Shown here: positions 7,360-15,328 of the stretch, in pieces
Position numbering within the stretch: position 1 is the stretch's first letter
Layout of the letters: every line of letters starts with the position of its first letter
Assembly: GCA_000435475.1 (NCBI GenBank)
Contig: FR896048.1
Span: 42,221-65,295, forward strand
Direction of reading: 5' to 3'
DNA: 23,075 nt
From: Cryptobacterium sp. CAG:338
GTDB lineage: Bacteria; Actinomycetota; Coriobacteriia; Coriobacteriales; Eggerthellaceae
Position numbers and translations under genes: made by a program
Notes under the pieces: model-generated
What the model saw: the letters and a program-made list of their open reading frames with translations, nothing else
What the model was told of the DNA's origin: nothing
Database searches by the model: none

Positions 7360-8763
7360 TTATGCAGACTGTTGAGCTTTTGAAGGGGAGTAAATGCGCA
7401 ATGCTTTAGCATAGGCACGTTTGCGAGCTATGACATAAAGAATTAGCATCGAAACACCAGTTACGATCCATGAAACTGGATAGATCAAAAGCAGATTGTC
7501 GTAACTGTATACCAAAGGGAACAACGTAAAAATAAATACAATACGCAACACGCAAGATCCAACAACGGTAATGATAGTGGGAAGAATTGACCAATTCATT
7601 CCGCGCATAGCAGCTGCACTTACCTCATAGGAAGAGGTCATAAATTCTAGTAGGCAAATGTGCCACATACGAGAGACAGCAAAGACAAGAGTGGCTGCTT
7701 CAGTGGTGAAGAAGCTCAAGAACACTTCGTTAAAGAGAACAAAGGTGCCTCCCACGATAAAAGAGAAACCTATGGCTGCAATCATGCAGAAGCGAAATAT
7801 CTTATCGCAACGATCAAGTTTTCCTGCAGCATAGTTCTGCCCGGTAAAAGTCACCGCAGCTTGAGCAAAAGCATTGACGACAAAGTAGGCGTACGTTTCG
7901 TAATTGAGTGCAGCGGAAGACCCTGCGGTAGCATCGGTTCCGAAGCTATTGATGGCACTCTGTACGACTACGTTGGCTAATGAAAACACCATACCTTGCA
8001 TCCCGGAAGGAATGCCAATATATAAAAGTTGCTTTAGGTCATCAGGAACAATGCGTATGCCTTTAAAGGTAAGACGATAGGTGTCTTCTTCAGTAAGAAG
8101 AAAAAACACGATTAGGCCTGATGAAACTGCATTTGCTATAACGGTTCCTAGCGCAATGCCTGCAACTCCCATACCTAAGACAACCGTTGCGCAAACATCG
8201 AAGAAAATATTGAGAAGAGCCCCGATTGCAAGTGCAATAAGAGGACGACGCGTGTCGCCCTTGGCGCGTAGAATTGCCGAGCCAAAGTTATAGATAAGAA
8301 TAAAAATAATGCCCGCAAAGTAAATATGTAGATAGATTCGTGCCTGATCCCAGGCATCAAGAGGCATATTTACTAAACCTAAAATCGGATCGGTTGCTAC
8401 AATGCCGACAAGAGTTAAAGCAATACCACTTACAAGAGAAACAATCGCGGTAGTTTGAATAGCGCCACGTATACGACTGTAATCCTGGTGTCCGATATGA
8501 ACTGCTACTACTACATTTGCTCCAATGGAAAGACCCACAAAGAGCGAAACAAATAAGGCGATAATCGGGGCAACACCACCAACGGCAGCAAGGGCGGCGT
8601 TGTCAATAAAGCGTCCTGCTACGACTGAGTCTGCCGTGTTGAATAGCTGTTGGAAAATACTGGTAAGCGCAAGCGGAATTGCAAAAAGAATAACGCGAGA
8701 AGGTATAGGGCCGTTGAGCATATCGATGCTGTTTTTCTTCTTTATAGGAGCTTCTTTACTCAT
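7360..8763 (-). CDS. MATE family efflux transporter
   Basis: The product is a polytopic inner-membrane protein of about 467 residues with roughly twelve hydrophobic segments in two halves, as expected for MATE drug/cation antiporters. The first half opens with the family pattern NGPIPSRVILFAIPLALTS followed by FNTADSVVAGRF, and the second half repeats a similar pattern around residue 245 (GIPSGMQGMVFSLANVV). The start is placed at ATG 8763 because AGAGGG lies about ten bases upstream and the cytoplasmic MSKEAPIKKKN sequence then precedes the first helix. An upstream in-frame GTG at 8832 would add 23 polar residues with no ribosome binding site. TACAAT on the minus strand (8805-8800) is a possible -10 element. 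The substrate (drug, dye or metabolite) cannot be read from sequence. Confidence 0.93.
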   Translation of the reverse strand: MSKEAPIKKKNSIDMLNGPIPSRVILFAIPLALTSIFQQLFNTADSVVAGRFIDNAALAAVGGVAPIIALFVSLFVGLSIGANVVVAVHIGHQDYSRIRGAIQTTAIVSLVSGIALTLVGIVATDPILGLVNMPLDAWDQARIYLHIYFAGIIFILIYNFGSAILRAKGDTRRPLIALAIGALLNIFFDVCATVVLGMGVAGIALGTVIANAVSSGLIVFFLLTEEDTYRLTFKGIRIVPDDLKQLLYIGIPSGMQGMVFSLANVVVQSAINSFGTDATAGSSAALNYETYAYFVVNAFAQAAVTFTGQNYAAGKLDRCDKIFRFCMIAAIGFSFIVGGTFVLFNEVFLSFFTTEAATLVFAVSRMWHICLLEFMTSSYEVSAAAMRGMNWSILPTIITVVGSCVLRIVFIFTLFPLVYSYDNLLLIYPVSWIVTGVSMLILYVIARKRAYAKALRIYSPSKAQQSA

Positions 8764-8902
8764 ATGCGCGATACCCTCTTCTTGCGTTTCCCTAGATTTA
8801 TTGTATTCAATTGAGCAGTGCGAATTTTCCACTCTTGAATCGGTTCACGCAAGATTAAGTTTTTATCGACATAGGGTCTACAAATTAAAGGTAAATGTAT
8901 AT

Positions 8903-9226
8903 TTAAGCTCCACCGTATCGAATTGCTTGGCAGGGGCACAAACGCATGCATCCAAAGCACATAAAGCACTCGTGCTTTATCCAGGTAGGTTTGCCTTCTT
9001 CGTCTAGTTTAATGGCGTAGGCGGGGCATATATCTTCGCAATGGCCGCATGAAATGCAAGCATCAGTTACTTCGAAATTATCAGTGTAGAGGCATTCTTC
9101 AATATTTACGCGATGATAAAATTCTGCGGCGCTTTGCGTGGCTCCTTTTGTTGGTTGTGTTTTGGGCAGTTGAACAGATTTTTGCGACGTATCGTCTGAT
9201 CTGCTTGCGGTATCTTTTGTATCCAT
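8903..9226 (-). CDS. Small two-[4Fe-4S] ferredoxin with a disordered N-terminus
   Basis: This 107-residue soluble protein carries two complete [4Fe-4S] motifs: Cys57, 60, 63, 67 and Cys87, 90, 93, 97, the layout of bacterial 8Fe ferredoxins. It probably carries electrons at low potential in the cytoplasm. The first 35 residues are rich in Ser, Thr, Gln and Lys and look disordered. Two further cysteines (45 and 99) are not in the standard motifs. The sequence between and after the clusters (PTWIKHEC, then AIRYGG) resembles the ferredoxin end of EFR1-type flavodoxin-ferredoxin fusions, but no flavodoxin domain is encoded here. AAGGA lies nine bases before the ATG and overlaps a perfect palindrome. 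The MATE gene follows on the same strand after 139 bases, so co-transcription is possible but not clear. Confidence 0.92.
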   Translation of the reverse strand: MDTKDTASRSDDTSQKSVQLPKTQPTKGATQSAAEFYHRVNIEECLYTDNFEVTDACISCGHCEDICPAYAIKLDEEGKPTWIKHECFMCFGCMRLCPCQAIRYGGA

Positions 9227-9238
9227 AACCTGAGATCC

Positions 9239-9252
9239 TTAAAGCGCTTTAA
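9239..9252. promoter_or_regulatory. Perfect 14-base palindrome at the ferredoxin ribosome binding site
   Basis: TTAAAGCGCTTTAA is fully self-complementary. Its left end is 12 bases upstream of the ferredoxin ATG (minus strand) and overlaps the AAGGA ribosome binding site. It could be an operator or form a small RNA structure hiding the initiation region. No other copy was noticed in the window. Confidence 0.5.
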
Positions 9253-9435
9253 TTGAAAAACTAAAGTAGTTCAAAGGTAATTGTACTGGCTTGCGACAGG
9301 GCGAAAATGTCTATTTCTGCTGTTACGATGAAATCTCGTCATGCTTTTCGATGCTTTAATGAGTTCATTTGATGAATGCCACCTTCCTTTGTCCGTAGAA
9401 TATGCATTCTTCGTTTCTTTATAGGCAAGTTTGAG

Positions 9436-9441
9436 TATAAT
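9436..9441 (+). promoter_or_regulatory. Candidate -10 element of the ileS promoter
   Basis: TATAAT at 9436-9441 is a perfect -10 hexamer with a TG two bases too far upstream to be a standard extended -10. The matching -35 region (TTTCT-rich, about 9412-9418) is poor. If used, transcription would start near 9448 and leave about 170 bases of untranslated leader before ileS. Confidence 0.45.
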
Positions 9442-9447
9442 TTTTGA

Positions 9448-9622
9448 GTTACACCGTTACTCGTTTTAAGGCTTTAGAATTATTTCTGCTGTCATAGCAT
9501 GAAGTTGAGTTTTAGGACCCAAAGGAAGCGCTAACGTAAAGGGAGCGCAAACTAAGCTTTTGAAATGAGAACAGCAACAGATATAACGATAAGACCAACA
9601 GAGGAAGAAAGGTCGCACCGTG
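9448..9622 (+). promoter_or_regulatory. Structured ileS leader with a near-T-box element (uncertain)
   Basis: The region after the -10 is unusually long for a housekeeping gene. It contains a small hairpin (GAGT/ACTC arms, 9446-9462), a long-range pairing TGCTGT (9487-9492) with ACAGCA (9571-9576), and a direct repeat AAAGGAAGCGC / AAAGGGAGCGC (9521-9531, 9538-9548). At the start codon AAGGTCGCACCGTG (9609-9622) matches 11 of 14 positions of the T-box core, and actinobacterial ileS genes are known for translational T-boxes. However, the tRNA-contacting UGG reads UCG here, which would break pairing with the tRNA CCA end, and I could not identify a specifier loop. A leader is likely; the T-box reading is weak. 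Confidence 0.25.
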
Positions 9623-12466
9623 GCCAATAGCTACAAGCAAACTATGAACTTGCCGCGCACCGACTTTGCGATGCGTGCAAATCTGCCCGAAAACGAACCA
9701 AAGCGCCTTCAATTCTGGAACGATATTGATATTTATCATAAGGTGCTTGAAAAGAATAAGGACAACGCTCCTTTTGTATTACATGATGGTCCTCCGTATG
9801 CAAATGGCCCTATTCATGTTGGTCATGCTTTCAATAAGATTTTGAAAGACTTTGTAAACAAGAGCCACGCACAGCGCGGTTACTTCACGCCCTATATTCC
9901 CGGTTGGGACTGCCATGGTCAGCCGATTGAGCATATGGTAGAAAAAACGTTAGGCCCTAAGAAGATGGCTGAAACAAGTCAGCCAGATCTGCGTAAGCTT
10001 TGTCGTAAATGGGCCGAGGAGCATATCGATATTCAGCGTGAAGGCTTTAAGCGTTTAGGTGTTAATGCAGATTGGGAACATCCTTATCTAACCTTCATTC
10101 CTGACTATGAAGCTGGCAATGTTGAAATCTTTAAAACCATGTACCTGAACGGTTCGATCTATCGTGGTCGTAAGCCTATTCATTGGTGCAAGCGTTGCCA
10201 TACGGCGTTGGCTGAAGCTGAAATTGAGTATGCCGATGAAGTTTCGCCTTCCATTTTTGTAAACTTCAAATTGGATGCGGTACCTCCTGTTTTTGAGGCG
10301 GCGGGTGTAACAAATCCAGCGTATGTACTGATTTGGACTACCACACCTTGGACTCTTCCTGCGAATACGGCCGTTTGCTTAGCTCCTAATGCGGACTATG
10401 TAATGGTAAACGCTGATGGTGCCTATACCATCATGGCGTATGACCTGCTTGAAGATGTTGCTCAGACTGCTGGTTGGCAGTCTTATGAGCCAGTAAAGGA
10501 TGCTGATGGCCAGGTTATTACCGTAAAGGGTCGTGAGCTTGCGGGTGTTTCATATACGTGTCCTATTCGCCAGGATCTTAAAGGCATGATTATCTACGGC
10601 GATCATGTAACCCTTGATTCCGGCACGGGCGCTGTTCATACTGCTCCTGGTCATGGTCAAGAGGACTATGCGGTTGGTCTTGAATTTGATCTTCCTATCC
10701 TTATGCCAGTAGATGATAATGGCGTATTGACTGATGAAGCAGGTCGTTTTGCAGGTTTGGATGTAGACGAAGCTAATCCAGAAATTATTAAGTGGTTAGA
10801 TGAGCAGGGTGTTTTAGTAGCTCACGTGGATATTACGCATAGTTATCCACACTGCTGGCGTTGCCACCAGCCCGTCATTTTCCGTGCGACTGACCAGTGG
10901 TTTGTTTCCATGGAAAAGAATGACCTCCGCAAGAATGCGCTTGATGCTATCGAGAACAAAGTAAAATGGGTTCCCGCTTGGTCTTCCCGTCGTATTGGTT
11001 CAATGGTAGAGGATCGTCCCGACTGGTGTATCTCTCGCCAGCGCTCATGGGGTGTTCCCATTCCGGTGTTCAAGTGTGCAAAGTGTGGTTCTACGGTAGC
11101 TACGGAAGAAACGTTTGATGCGGTAATCGATCTTTTCCGTACTGAAGGGGCAGATGCTTGGTTTACCAAGGAGCCAAAGGAATATTTGCCACATGGTACT
11201 GCTTGTGAAAAGTGCGGTTGCACTGATCTTCTTCCCGAAAAGGACATCTTAGATGTTTGGTGGGAGTCAGGTGTATCTCACACAAGCGTTTGCAAGCATC
11301 GCAGTGATGAAGGTTTGCGTTTCCCCGCAGATCTGTATTTAGAGGGTTCAGATCAGCATCGTGGCTGGTTCCAATCTTCGTTGCTTACTAGTGTTGGTGC
11401 CTATGGGGTTCCTCCTTATAAGACCGTTATGCATTGTGGCTTTACCGTTGACGAGCAGGGCCGCAAAATGGCTAAATCACTCGGTAATGGTATCGATCCT
11501 GCAGAGGTTTGCAATAAGTACGGTGCAGATGTTTTGCGTCTATGGACCGCAAGTGTTGATTTCTCGCAGGATGTAAGTATTTCTGAGAATATTTTGAAGC
11601 AGGTTTCGGATGCTTATCGCCGCTTCCGTAATACCTTCCGCTTCCTGTTGGGTAATTTGGATGATTTCGATCCTGCAACAAATGCGGTTTCTTGGGATGA
11701 GCTCGAGCCAATCGATGCGTATATGATGGCAAAAACTGTTTCAATTTTGAAAGACATTGAAACAGCTTATAGCGAGTATCGCTTTAAAGACGTCTATCGT
11801 TGCGCTTATGACTTTGTGAACGATCTATCCTCAGTCTATATGGACGTAACCAAGGATCGTCTCTATTCAGAGGCTCCTGATTCGGTTCGACGTCGTGCTG
11901 TACAAACTGTCCTCATGAATATTCTGGAAGTTTTGGTTCGTGTTCTTTCGCCAATTCTTTCCTTTACTTGCGAGGAAGTTTGGGCTCACTATCCAAACAC
12001 GGTTCGCGCCAATGAGGATCGTGAAATCAGTGTTCAGCTTGCTGGTTGGCCAAAAGTTGAAGACTTTACTCCAGCACTTCCTTCTGAAGATGAACTTACG
12101 AATATCTTGAATGATTTTGGTGAAGTTATTGCGGTGCGTGATGTGGTTACTAAAGCACTAGAGGATGCGCGTGGTGAAAAGACAATCAATAAGAGCCAGG
12201 AGGCAACCGTTACGGTAGCTGCTCCGAAAGCTTTACTTGATAAGCTTTCTTGCTATGAAAACACTGTCTTTGAAGAGCTGTTTATCGTGTCAAGTGTTTC
12301 CTTTGTTGAGGGTCAAGAACTTGCTGCTTCTGTTGAGCCAGCAACAGGCGAAAAATGTCCTCGTTGTTGGAATTTCCGTGAACTAGGCGGTAATTCAAAT
12401 CATCCACATGTTTGCAAACGTTGTGGTGATGCCCTCGATGCAATGGGCTTTTCAGAGGCTGAATAA
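9620..12466 (+). CDS. ileS: Isoleucyl-tRNA synthetase
   Basis: IleS charges tRNA-Ile with isoleucine in the cytoplasm and edits mischarged valine. At 948 residues it is close to the bacterial type (E. coli 938). The class I HIGH motif is HVGH within PIHVGH (64-69), and KMSKS appears as KMAKS at 616-620. The editing domain contains the WTTTPWTLPAN segment near residue 240. The C-terminus ends with a zinc ribbon: CPRC and, 20 or so residues on, CKRC. Two more CxxC pairs lie in the insertion around residues 490-540. The GTG at 9620 is chosen because MANSYKQTMNLP aligns with the usual N-terminus and AGAAAGG lies seven bases upstream. lspA starts 35 bases after the stop, so ileS heads an ileS-lspA-rluD operon. 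Confidence 0.98.
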   Translation: MANSYKQTMNLPRTDFAMRANLPENEPKRLQFWNDIDIYHKVLEKNKDNAPFVLHDGPPYANGPIHVGHAFNKILKDFVNKSHAQRGYFTPYIPGWDCHGQPIEHMVEKTLGPKKMAETSQPDLRKLCRKWAEEHIDIQREGFKRLGVNADWEHPYLTFIPDYEAGNVEIFKTMYLNGSIYRGRKPIHWCKRCHTALAEAEIEYADEVSPSIFVNFKLDAVPPVFEAAGVTNPAYVLIWTTTPWTLPANTAVCLAPNADYVMVNADGAYTIMAYDLLEDVAQTAGWQSYEPVKDADGQVITVKGRELAGVSYTCPIRQDLKGMIIYGDHVTLDSGTGAVHTAPGHGQEDYAVGLEFDLPILMPVDDNGVLTDEAGRFAGLDVDEANPEIIKWLDEQGVLVAHVDITHSYPHCWRCHQPVIFRATDQWFVSMEKNDLRKNALDAIENKVKWVPAWSSRRIGSMVEDRPDWCISRQRSWGVPIPVFKCAKCGSTVATEETFDAVIDLFRTEGADAWFTKEPKEYLPHGTACEKCGCTDLLPEKDILDVWWESGVSHTSVCKHRSDEGLRFPADLYLEGSDQHRGWFQSSLLTSVGAYGVPPYKTVMHCGFTVDEQGRKMAKSLGNGIDPAEVCNKYGADVLRLWTASVDFSQDVSISENILKQVSDAYRRFRNTFRFLLGNLDDFDPATNAVSWDELEPIDAYMMAKTVSILKDIETAYSEYRFKDVYRCAYDFVNDLSSVYMDVTKDRLYSEAPDSVRRRAVQTVLMNILEVLVRVLSPILSFTCEEVWAHYPNTVRANEDREISVQLAGWPKVEDFTPALPSEDELTNILNDFGEVIAVRDVVTKALEDARGEKTINKSQEATVTVAAPKALLDKLSCYENTVFEELFIVSSVSFVEGQELAASVEPATGEKCPRCWNFRELGGNSNHPHVCKRCGDALDAMGFSEAE

Positions 12467-12501
12467 GAGCTTGCAAGAAAGAAAATAATTCATAGCTCGT
12501 T

Positions 12502-13074
12502 ATGCAATTTGATACCAAACAAAACAAAGGATCCTATCGTACACCTTCGCAAGAGGAGGGAAAGGGTGGGATCCTTTCGCGTGTGTCTGTAGGAAAGTTC
12601 ATCGTATTTGTTGCTGTTTCTTTAGTTTGGCTTGCTCTTGATATGGGAACAAAAGCCTTTGCCAATTCATTTGAAAGAGGTGAAGTCTTTGCTGGTCCTT
12701 TTGCGGGTTTGTTCCAATTTCGTTTAGCGCACAATACTGGCGCAGCGTGGAGTATGTTTAGTGGGTCAACTTTTGCATTAGCGGTAATTGCAATTGTAGT
12801 GCTTGTGGTGCTTCTCGCAGCGGTTGCGCTTTTCTCTCGTCATATAACTTGGCTTGAGGCTTTTTCGCTGGGCTTAGTTTTTGCGGGTGGTATTGGCAAT
12901 GCAATCGATCGTTTAACTTTAGGATATGTTGTTGATTTCATTCAGACACTCTTTATAAATTTCCCCACCTTTAATGTGGCTGATATTGGGGTAACGTGTG
13001 GTGTCGTGTTATTTCTCTTGTCGTTTATTACGCGAACGTTTAGGGAAGAATCTTCATCCAAGAAAGGAAACTAG
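12502..13074 (+). CDS. lspA: Lipoprotein signal peptidase (signal peptidase II)
   Basis: LspA is an inner-membrane aspartic protease that removes signal peptides from lipid-modified prolipoproteins. The 190-residue protein has about four membrane segments. The two catalytic aspartates are Asp136 in GNAIDR and Asp161 in FNVAD, and the AHNTGAAWSM segment (76-85) is also a family signature. The N-terminal 28 residues are polar and make it longer than average. The ATG at 12502 has no clear ribosome binding site. An AGGAGGG at 12554-12560 lies inside this extension, but the next in-frame start, GTG at 12583, is 22 bases beyond it, so neither start is fully convincing. Position between ileS and the pseudouridine synthase gene (5 bases to the latter) matches the common bacterial operon. 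Confidence 0.95.
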   Translation: MQFDTKQNKGSYRTPSQEEGKGGILSRVSVGKFIVFVAVSLVWLALDMGTKAFANSFERGEVFAGPFAGLFQFRLAHNTGAAWSMFSGSTFALAVIAIVVLVVLLAAVALFSRHITWLEAFSLGLVFAGGIGNAIDRLTLGYVVDFIQTLFINFPTFNVADIGVTCGVVLFLLSFITRTFREESSSKKGN

Positions 13075-13079
13075 CACTT

Positions 13080-14144
13080 ATGGCTCGTAGTCTTTCAATA
13101 ACAGTAACTGATAGGTATGACAACATGAGACTTGATTCGTTTTTGTTTGAATCAGGTTTGTATGAATCTCGTAGCAAAGCGGTCAAACAGATCGAAGCGG
13201 GAAAAGTGTTTGTTGGTGGACAGACTCCAAACAAAAAAACCCTTGTTCATACGGGTGATTTTATCGTTTATGAAGAGTACGAAGCGAATGATCGCATATT
13301 TTTGGAGCCTCAAAATATCCCCCTGGATGTTTATTATGATGATGAAGATTTGGCAGTTATAAATAAGCAGGCAGGACTGATCTGTCATCCTTCTCCAGGG
13401 CATCCCGATGGAACGCTTTCGAATGCCTTAATCGCGCGGTATGGACGCGATAATCTCGCGCATATTCAAGGAGATGATCGTCCAGGTATTGTCCATCGTT
13501 TGGATGGTGATACCAGTGGACTTATGCTTATTGCAAAAAACGACGAAGTGGGTTTTGAACTTCAAGATGAAATTCGCTCTCGAAATGTTAACAGACGATA
13601 TTTATGCTTGGTTCATGGCAATATCGCAAGTGATACGGGGCTGATTGACGCGCCTATTTTCCGCAGTGATAAAAATCGCTTGCGCATGCAGGTTTCAGAC
13701 AAACCGCAGGCACGTTCCTCGGTGACGACCTTTAAGGTTCTAGAGCGTTTTGAATCGGGAAACAAGGATAATGGTTTCTCCCTTATCGAGTGTAAATTGT
13801 ATTCAGGACGTACACACCAGATTCGTGTCCATATGGAATATATTAAGCATTGGTGTGTGGGTGATCCCACCTACGGAACGCCAGGTAAAGCGGACAATCT
13901 GGGTCTTCATAGACAATTTTTGCATTCCTATTTTATTGAGTTTACTCACCCTAAAACCCAACAGACCCTTAACTTCCTCGCACCTTTCCCAGAGGATTTG
14001 CGTGAGGTAATGCATAAGTTACGTGATCGACGCATCGGTTTGACGGATGCAGGTCATGAAGTGCTGAAGCAGTATTGCGAGCAGGGTAGAGGTGTTGCAG
14101 AAATGTTGGGCGACACCACAGTTGAATCATTTAGTCATCTCTGA
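13080..14144 (+). CDS. rluD: RluA/RluD family ribosomal RNA pseudouridine synthase
   Basis: RluA-family enzymes convert specific uridines in ribosomal RNA to pseudouridine. The 354-residue protein has an N-terminal S4 RNA-binding domain (about residues 17-65, RLDSFLFESGLYESRSKAV) and a catalytic domain with the signature HRLDGDTSG, in which Asp142 is the catalytic residue. GRTHQIRVH near residue 245 is a further family motif. The C-terminal 40 residues are an extra tail. The gene begins five bases after the lspA stop, with AGAAAGGAAA as the ribosome binding site inside the end of lspA. The symbol rluD is the usual one for this operon position; which uridines are modified cannot be decided from sequence. 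A terminator follows at 14191-14222. Confidence 0.9.
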   Translation: MARSLSITVTDRYDNMRLDSFLFESGLYESRSKAVKQIEAGKVFVGGQTPNKKTLVHTGDFIVYEEYEANDRIFLEPQNIPLDVYYDDEDLAVINKQAGLICHPSPGHPDGTLSNALIARYGRDNLAHIQGDDRPGIVHRLDGDTSGLMLIAKNDEVGFELQDEIRSRNVNRRYLCLVHGNIASDTGLIDAPIFRSDKNRLRMQVSDKPQARSSVTTFKVLERFESGNKDNGFSLIECKLYSGRTHQIRVHMEYIKHWCVGDPTYGTPGKADNLGLHRQFLHSYFIEFTHPKTQQTLNFLAPFPEDLREVMHKLRDRRIGLTDAGHEVLKQYCEQGRGVAEMLGDTTVESFSHL

Positions 14145-14190
14145 GATTCTTCGAAATCAGAGTTTAATTCGATAGAAAAACAACCCTTTT

Positions 14191-14222
14191 AAGGGCTTAA
14201 TTAAACGGTTAATAAAGCCTTT
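14191..14222 (+). terminator. Hairpin terminator of the ileS-lspA-rluD operon
   Basis: The arm 14191-14204 (AAGGGCTTAATTAA) pairs with 14209-14222 (TTAATAAAGCCTTT) around a four-base ACGG loop, with one A-A mismatch and one G-T pair. The trailing T-run is short (TTTC). A weaker hairpin with CTCTGA/TCAGAG arms overlaps the rluD stop at 14139-14162. TTGACC at 14228-14233, just past the hairpin, may begin the promoter of the next gene. Confidence 0.6.
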
Positions 14223-14322
14223 CAAAGTTGACCTATATATGGTACAGCCACTTTTAAAACCCCTAATCAATAGATATACTTTAAAAATAAATTGAATCTC
14301 CCATAGAATAAGGTGATGGGGT

Positions 14323-15303
14323 ATGGCTGCCAACAAAAATTCGAAGTTGAAGCTTCTTTGTATCCAGCGGATGTTGGAAGAGGAGACAGACGCTGATCAT
14401 GGTCTGTCAATGGCAGAAATCATTCAACGCTTAGCGGAAGAAGGAATAGCTGCAGAGCGAAAAAGCATTTACCGTGATCTTGAGATACTTCGCGAATTTG
14501 GGCTGGATATTAAAACATATCAGCGCAACCCAGTTGAGTATGCGATTGAGCATCGGGATTTTACGCTATCGGAATTAATGCTGATGGTTGATGCGGTTGC
14601 TTCGAGTAAGTTTTTAACGGTGCGCCAAGCTAATATTTTGCTTGCAAATATCAAATCTTTGGCAAGTCTAAGTCAGCAGCAAAAACTTGATCGTAGCATT
14701 CACGTTGAGGGAAGAATTCGCTCAAAAACAGAGTGTGTTTTCGAAGCGGTTGATATCATTCATAGTGCTATTCGAAAACGAAAAAAGATCACTTTTCAAT
14801 ACCTTCACTACGGCATCGATGGAAAACGTCATCCAGCACATGGAGGTAGACGGTATGTTGTGACGCCTGTGGGAGTTTCCTATGATGGCGGCTACTACTA
14901 TGTAACGTGCTGGAGTGATACGCATGGAAGATTCAATGAATATCGTATTGATCGCATGGATCACTTGACTATTAGCGCCGAAGAGGCAACGAGAAACGAA
15001 TCGATTGCTCAGTTTTCTTTCAATAAGAACACGTATGAATATTTTGGTCGATTCGATGGGCCCCAAACGGTAGCTTTGTTAGCTGTTCAAGATGATAAGG
15101 TCGAAATCATCACTGATCGCTTTGGTTCCCATACTGAATTAATTCCTGAGGGTGCTTATGCAAAGGCAAAGGTTTCTGTTCGAGTGAGCCCGCAATTCTT
15201 TGGCTGGATTGCGGGCCTTGATGGAGCGGTACGCATTATTGGTCCTCAAAACTTAGTTGATGACTATAAAGCGTATCTACAATCGCTGATTGACGGATGT
15301 TAG
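14323..15303 (+). CDS. WYL-domain transcriptional regulator (YafY-like)
   Basis: The 326-residue protein has an N-terminal winged helix (about residues 8-75), with a recognition helix around ERKSIYRDLEILREFG, as in DeoR/YafY-type regulators. A central WYL domain (about 138-220) includes KITFQYLHY, VTPVGVSYDGGYYYVTCW and FNEYRIDRM, and is followed by a C-terminal WCX-type extension. WYL domains bind ligands, often nucleic acids or nucleotides, and such proteins regulate DNA damage, phage defence or metabolic genes; the target here is unknown. AAGGTGA sits six bases before the ATG. TTGACC (14228-14233) and TATACT (14275-14280) are possible promoter pieces, but not a matched pair. Its TAG stop is the first triplet of a 7-base tandem repeat that it shares with the convergent gene. 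Confidence 0.92.
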   Translation: MAANKNSKLKLLCIQRMLEEETDADHGLSMAEIIQRLAEEGIAAERKSIYRDLEILREFGLDIKTYQRNPVEYAIEHRDFTLSELMLMVDAVASSKFLTVRQANILLANIKSLASLSQQQKLDRSIHVEGRIRSKTECVFEAVDIIHSAIRKRKKITFQYLHYGIDGKRHPAHGGRRYVVTPVGVSYDGGYYYVTCWSDTHGRFNEYRIDRMDHLTISAEEATRNESIAQFSFNKNTYEYFGRFDGPQTVALLAVQDDKVEIITDRFGSHTELIPEGAYAKAKVSVRVSPQFFGWIAGLDGAVRIIGPQNLVDDYKAYLQSLIDGC

Positions 15304-15328
15304 ACACTAGACACTAGATGCTAGATGC
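15301..15328. repeat. 7-base tandem repeat containing the stop codons of two convergent genes
   Basis: Four direct units lie end to end: TAGACAC (15301-15307), TAGACAC (15308-15314), TAGATGC (15315-15321), TAGATGC (15322-15328). The first TAG is the stop of the WYL regulator on the + strand. The CTA at 15321-15323 is the stop of the minus-strand gene. The two reading frames therefore end within 23 bases of each other with no hairpin terminator in between. Confidence 0.9.

Larger units (their letters stand above)
9227..9619. other. Intergenic region of 393 bases between ferredoxin and ileS
   Basis: The left part holds the ferredoxin control region (palindrome 9239-9252; on the minus strand TTGAAC is the nearest -35-like element). 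The middle, about 9290-9420, shows only minor dyads such as TTCAT/ATGAA at 9364-9376, and I see no gene in it. The right part, from the TATAAT at 9436, is the probable ileS promoter and a leader of about 170 bases. No tRNA-like cloverleaf was recognised. Confidence 0.6.

Noticed and set aside
8763..8832. Upstream GTG at 8832 as the MATE start
   Set aside because: The extension is polar, unlike the family's N-terminus, has no ribosome binding site and would contain the likely promoter.
8525..9007. A 160-residue + strand reading frame opposite the MATE gene and ferredoxin end
   Set aside because: It lies antisense to two well-supported genes, has low-complexity Thr/Ala/Arg-rich sequence typical of a shadow frame, and no convincing ribosome binding site.
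9609..9622. A firm T-box riboswitch call for ileS
   Set aside because: The tRNA acceptor-pairing bases read UCG instead of UGG, and no specifier loop or conserved Stem I was identified. It is kept only as a weak candidate.
10843..11247. A 134-residue minus-strand frame inside ileS
   Set aside because: It lies fully antisense within a highly conserved synthetase gene and shows no family resemblance.
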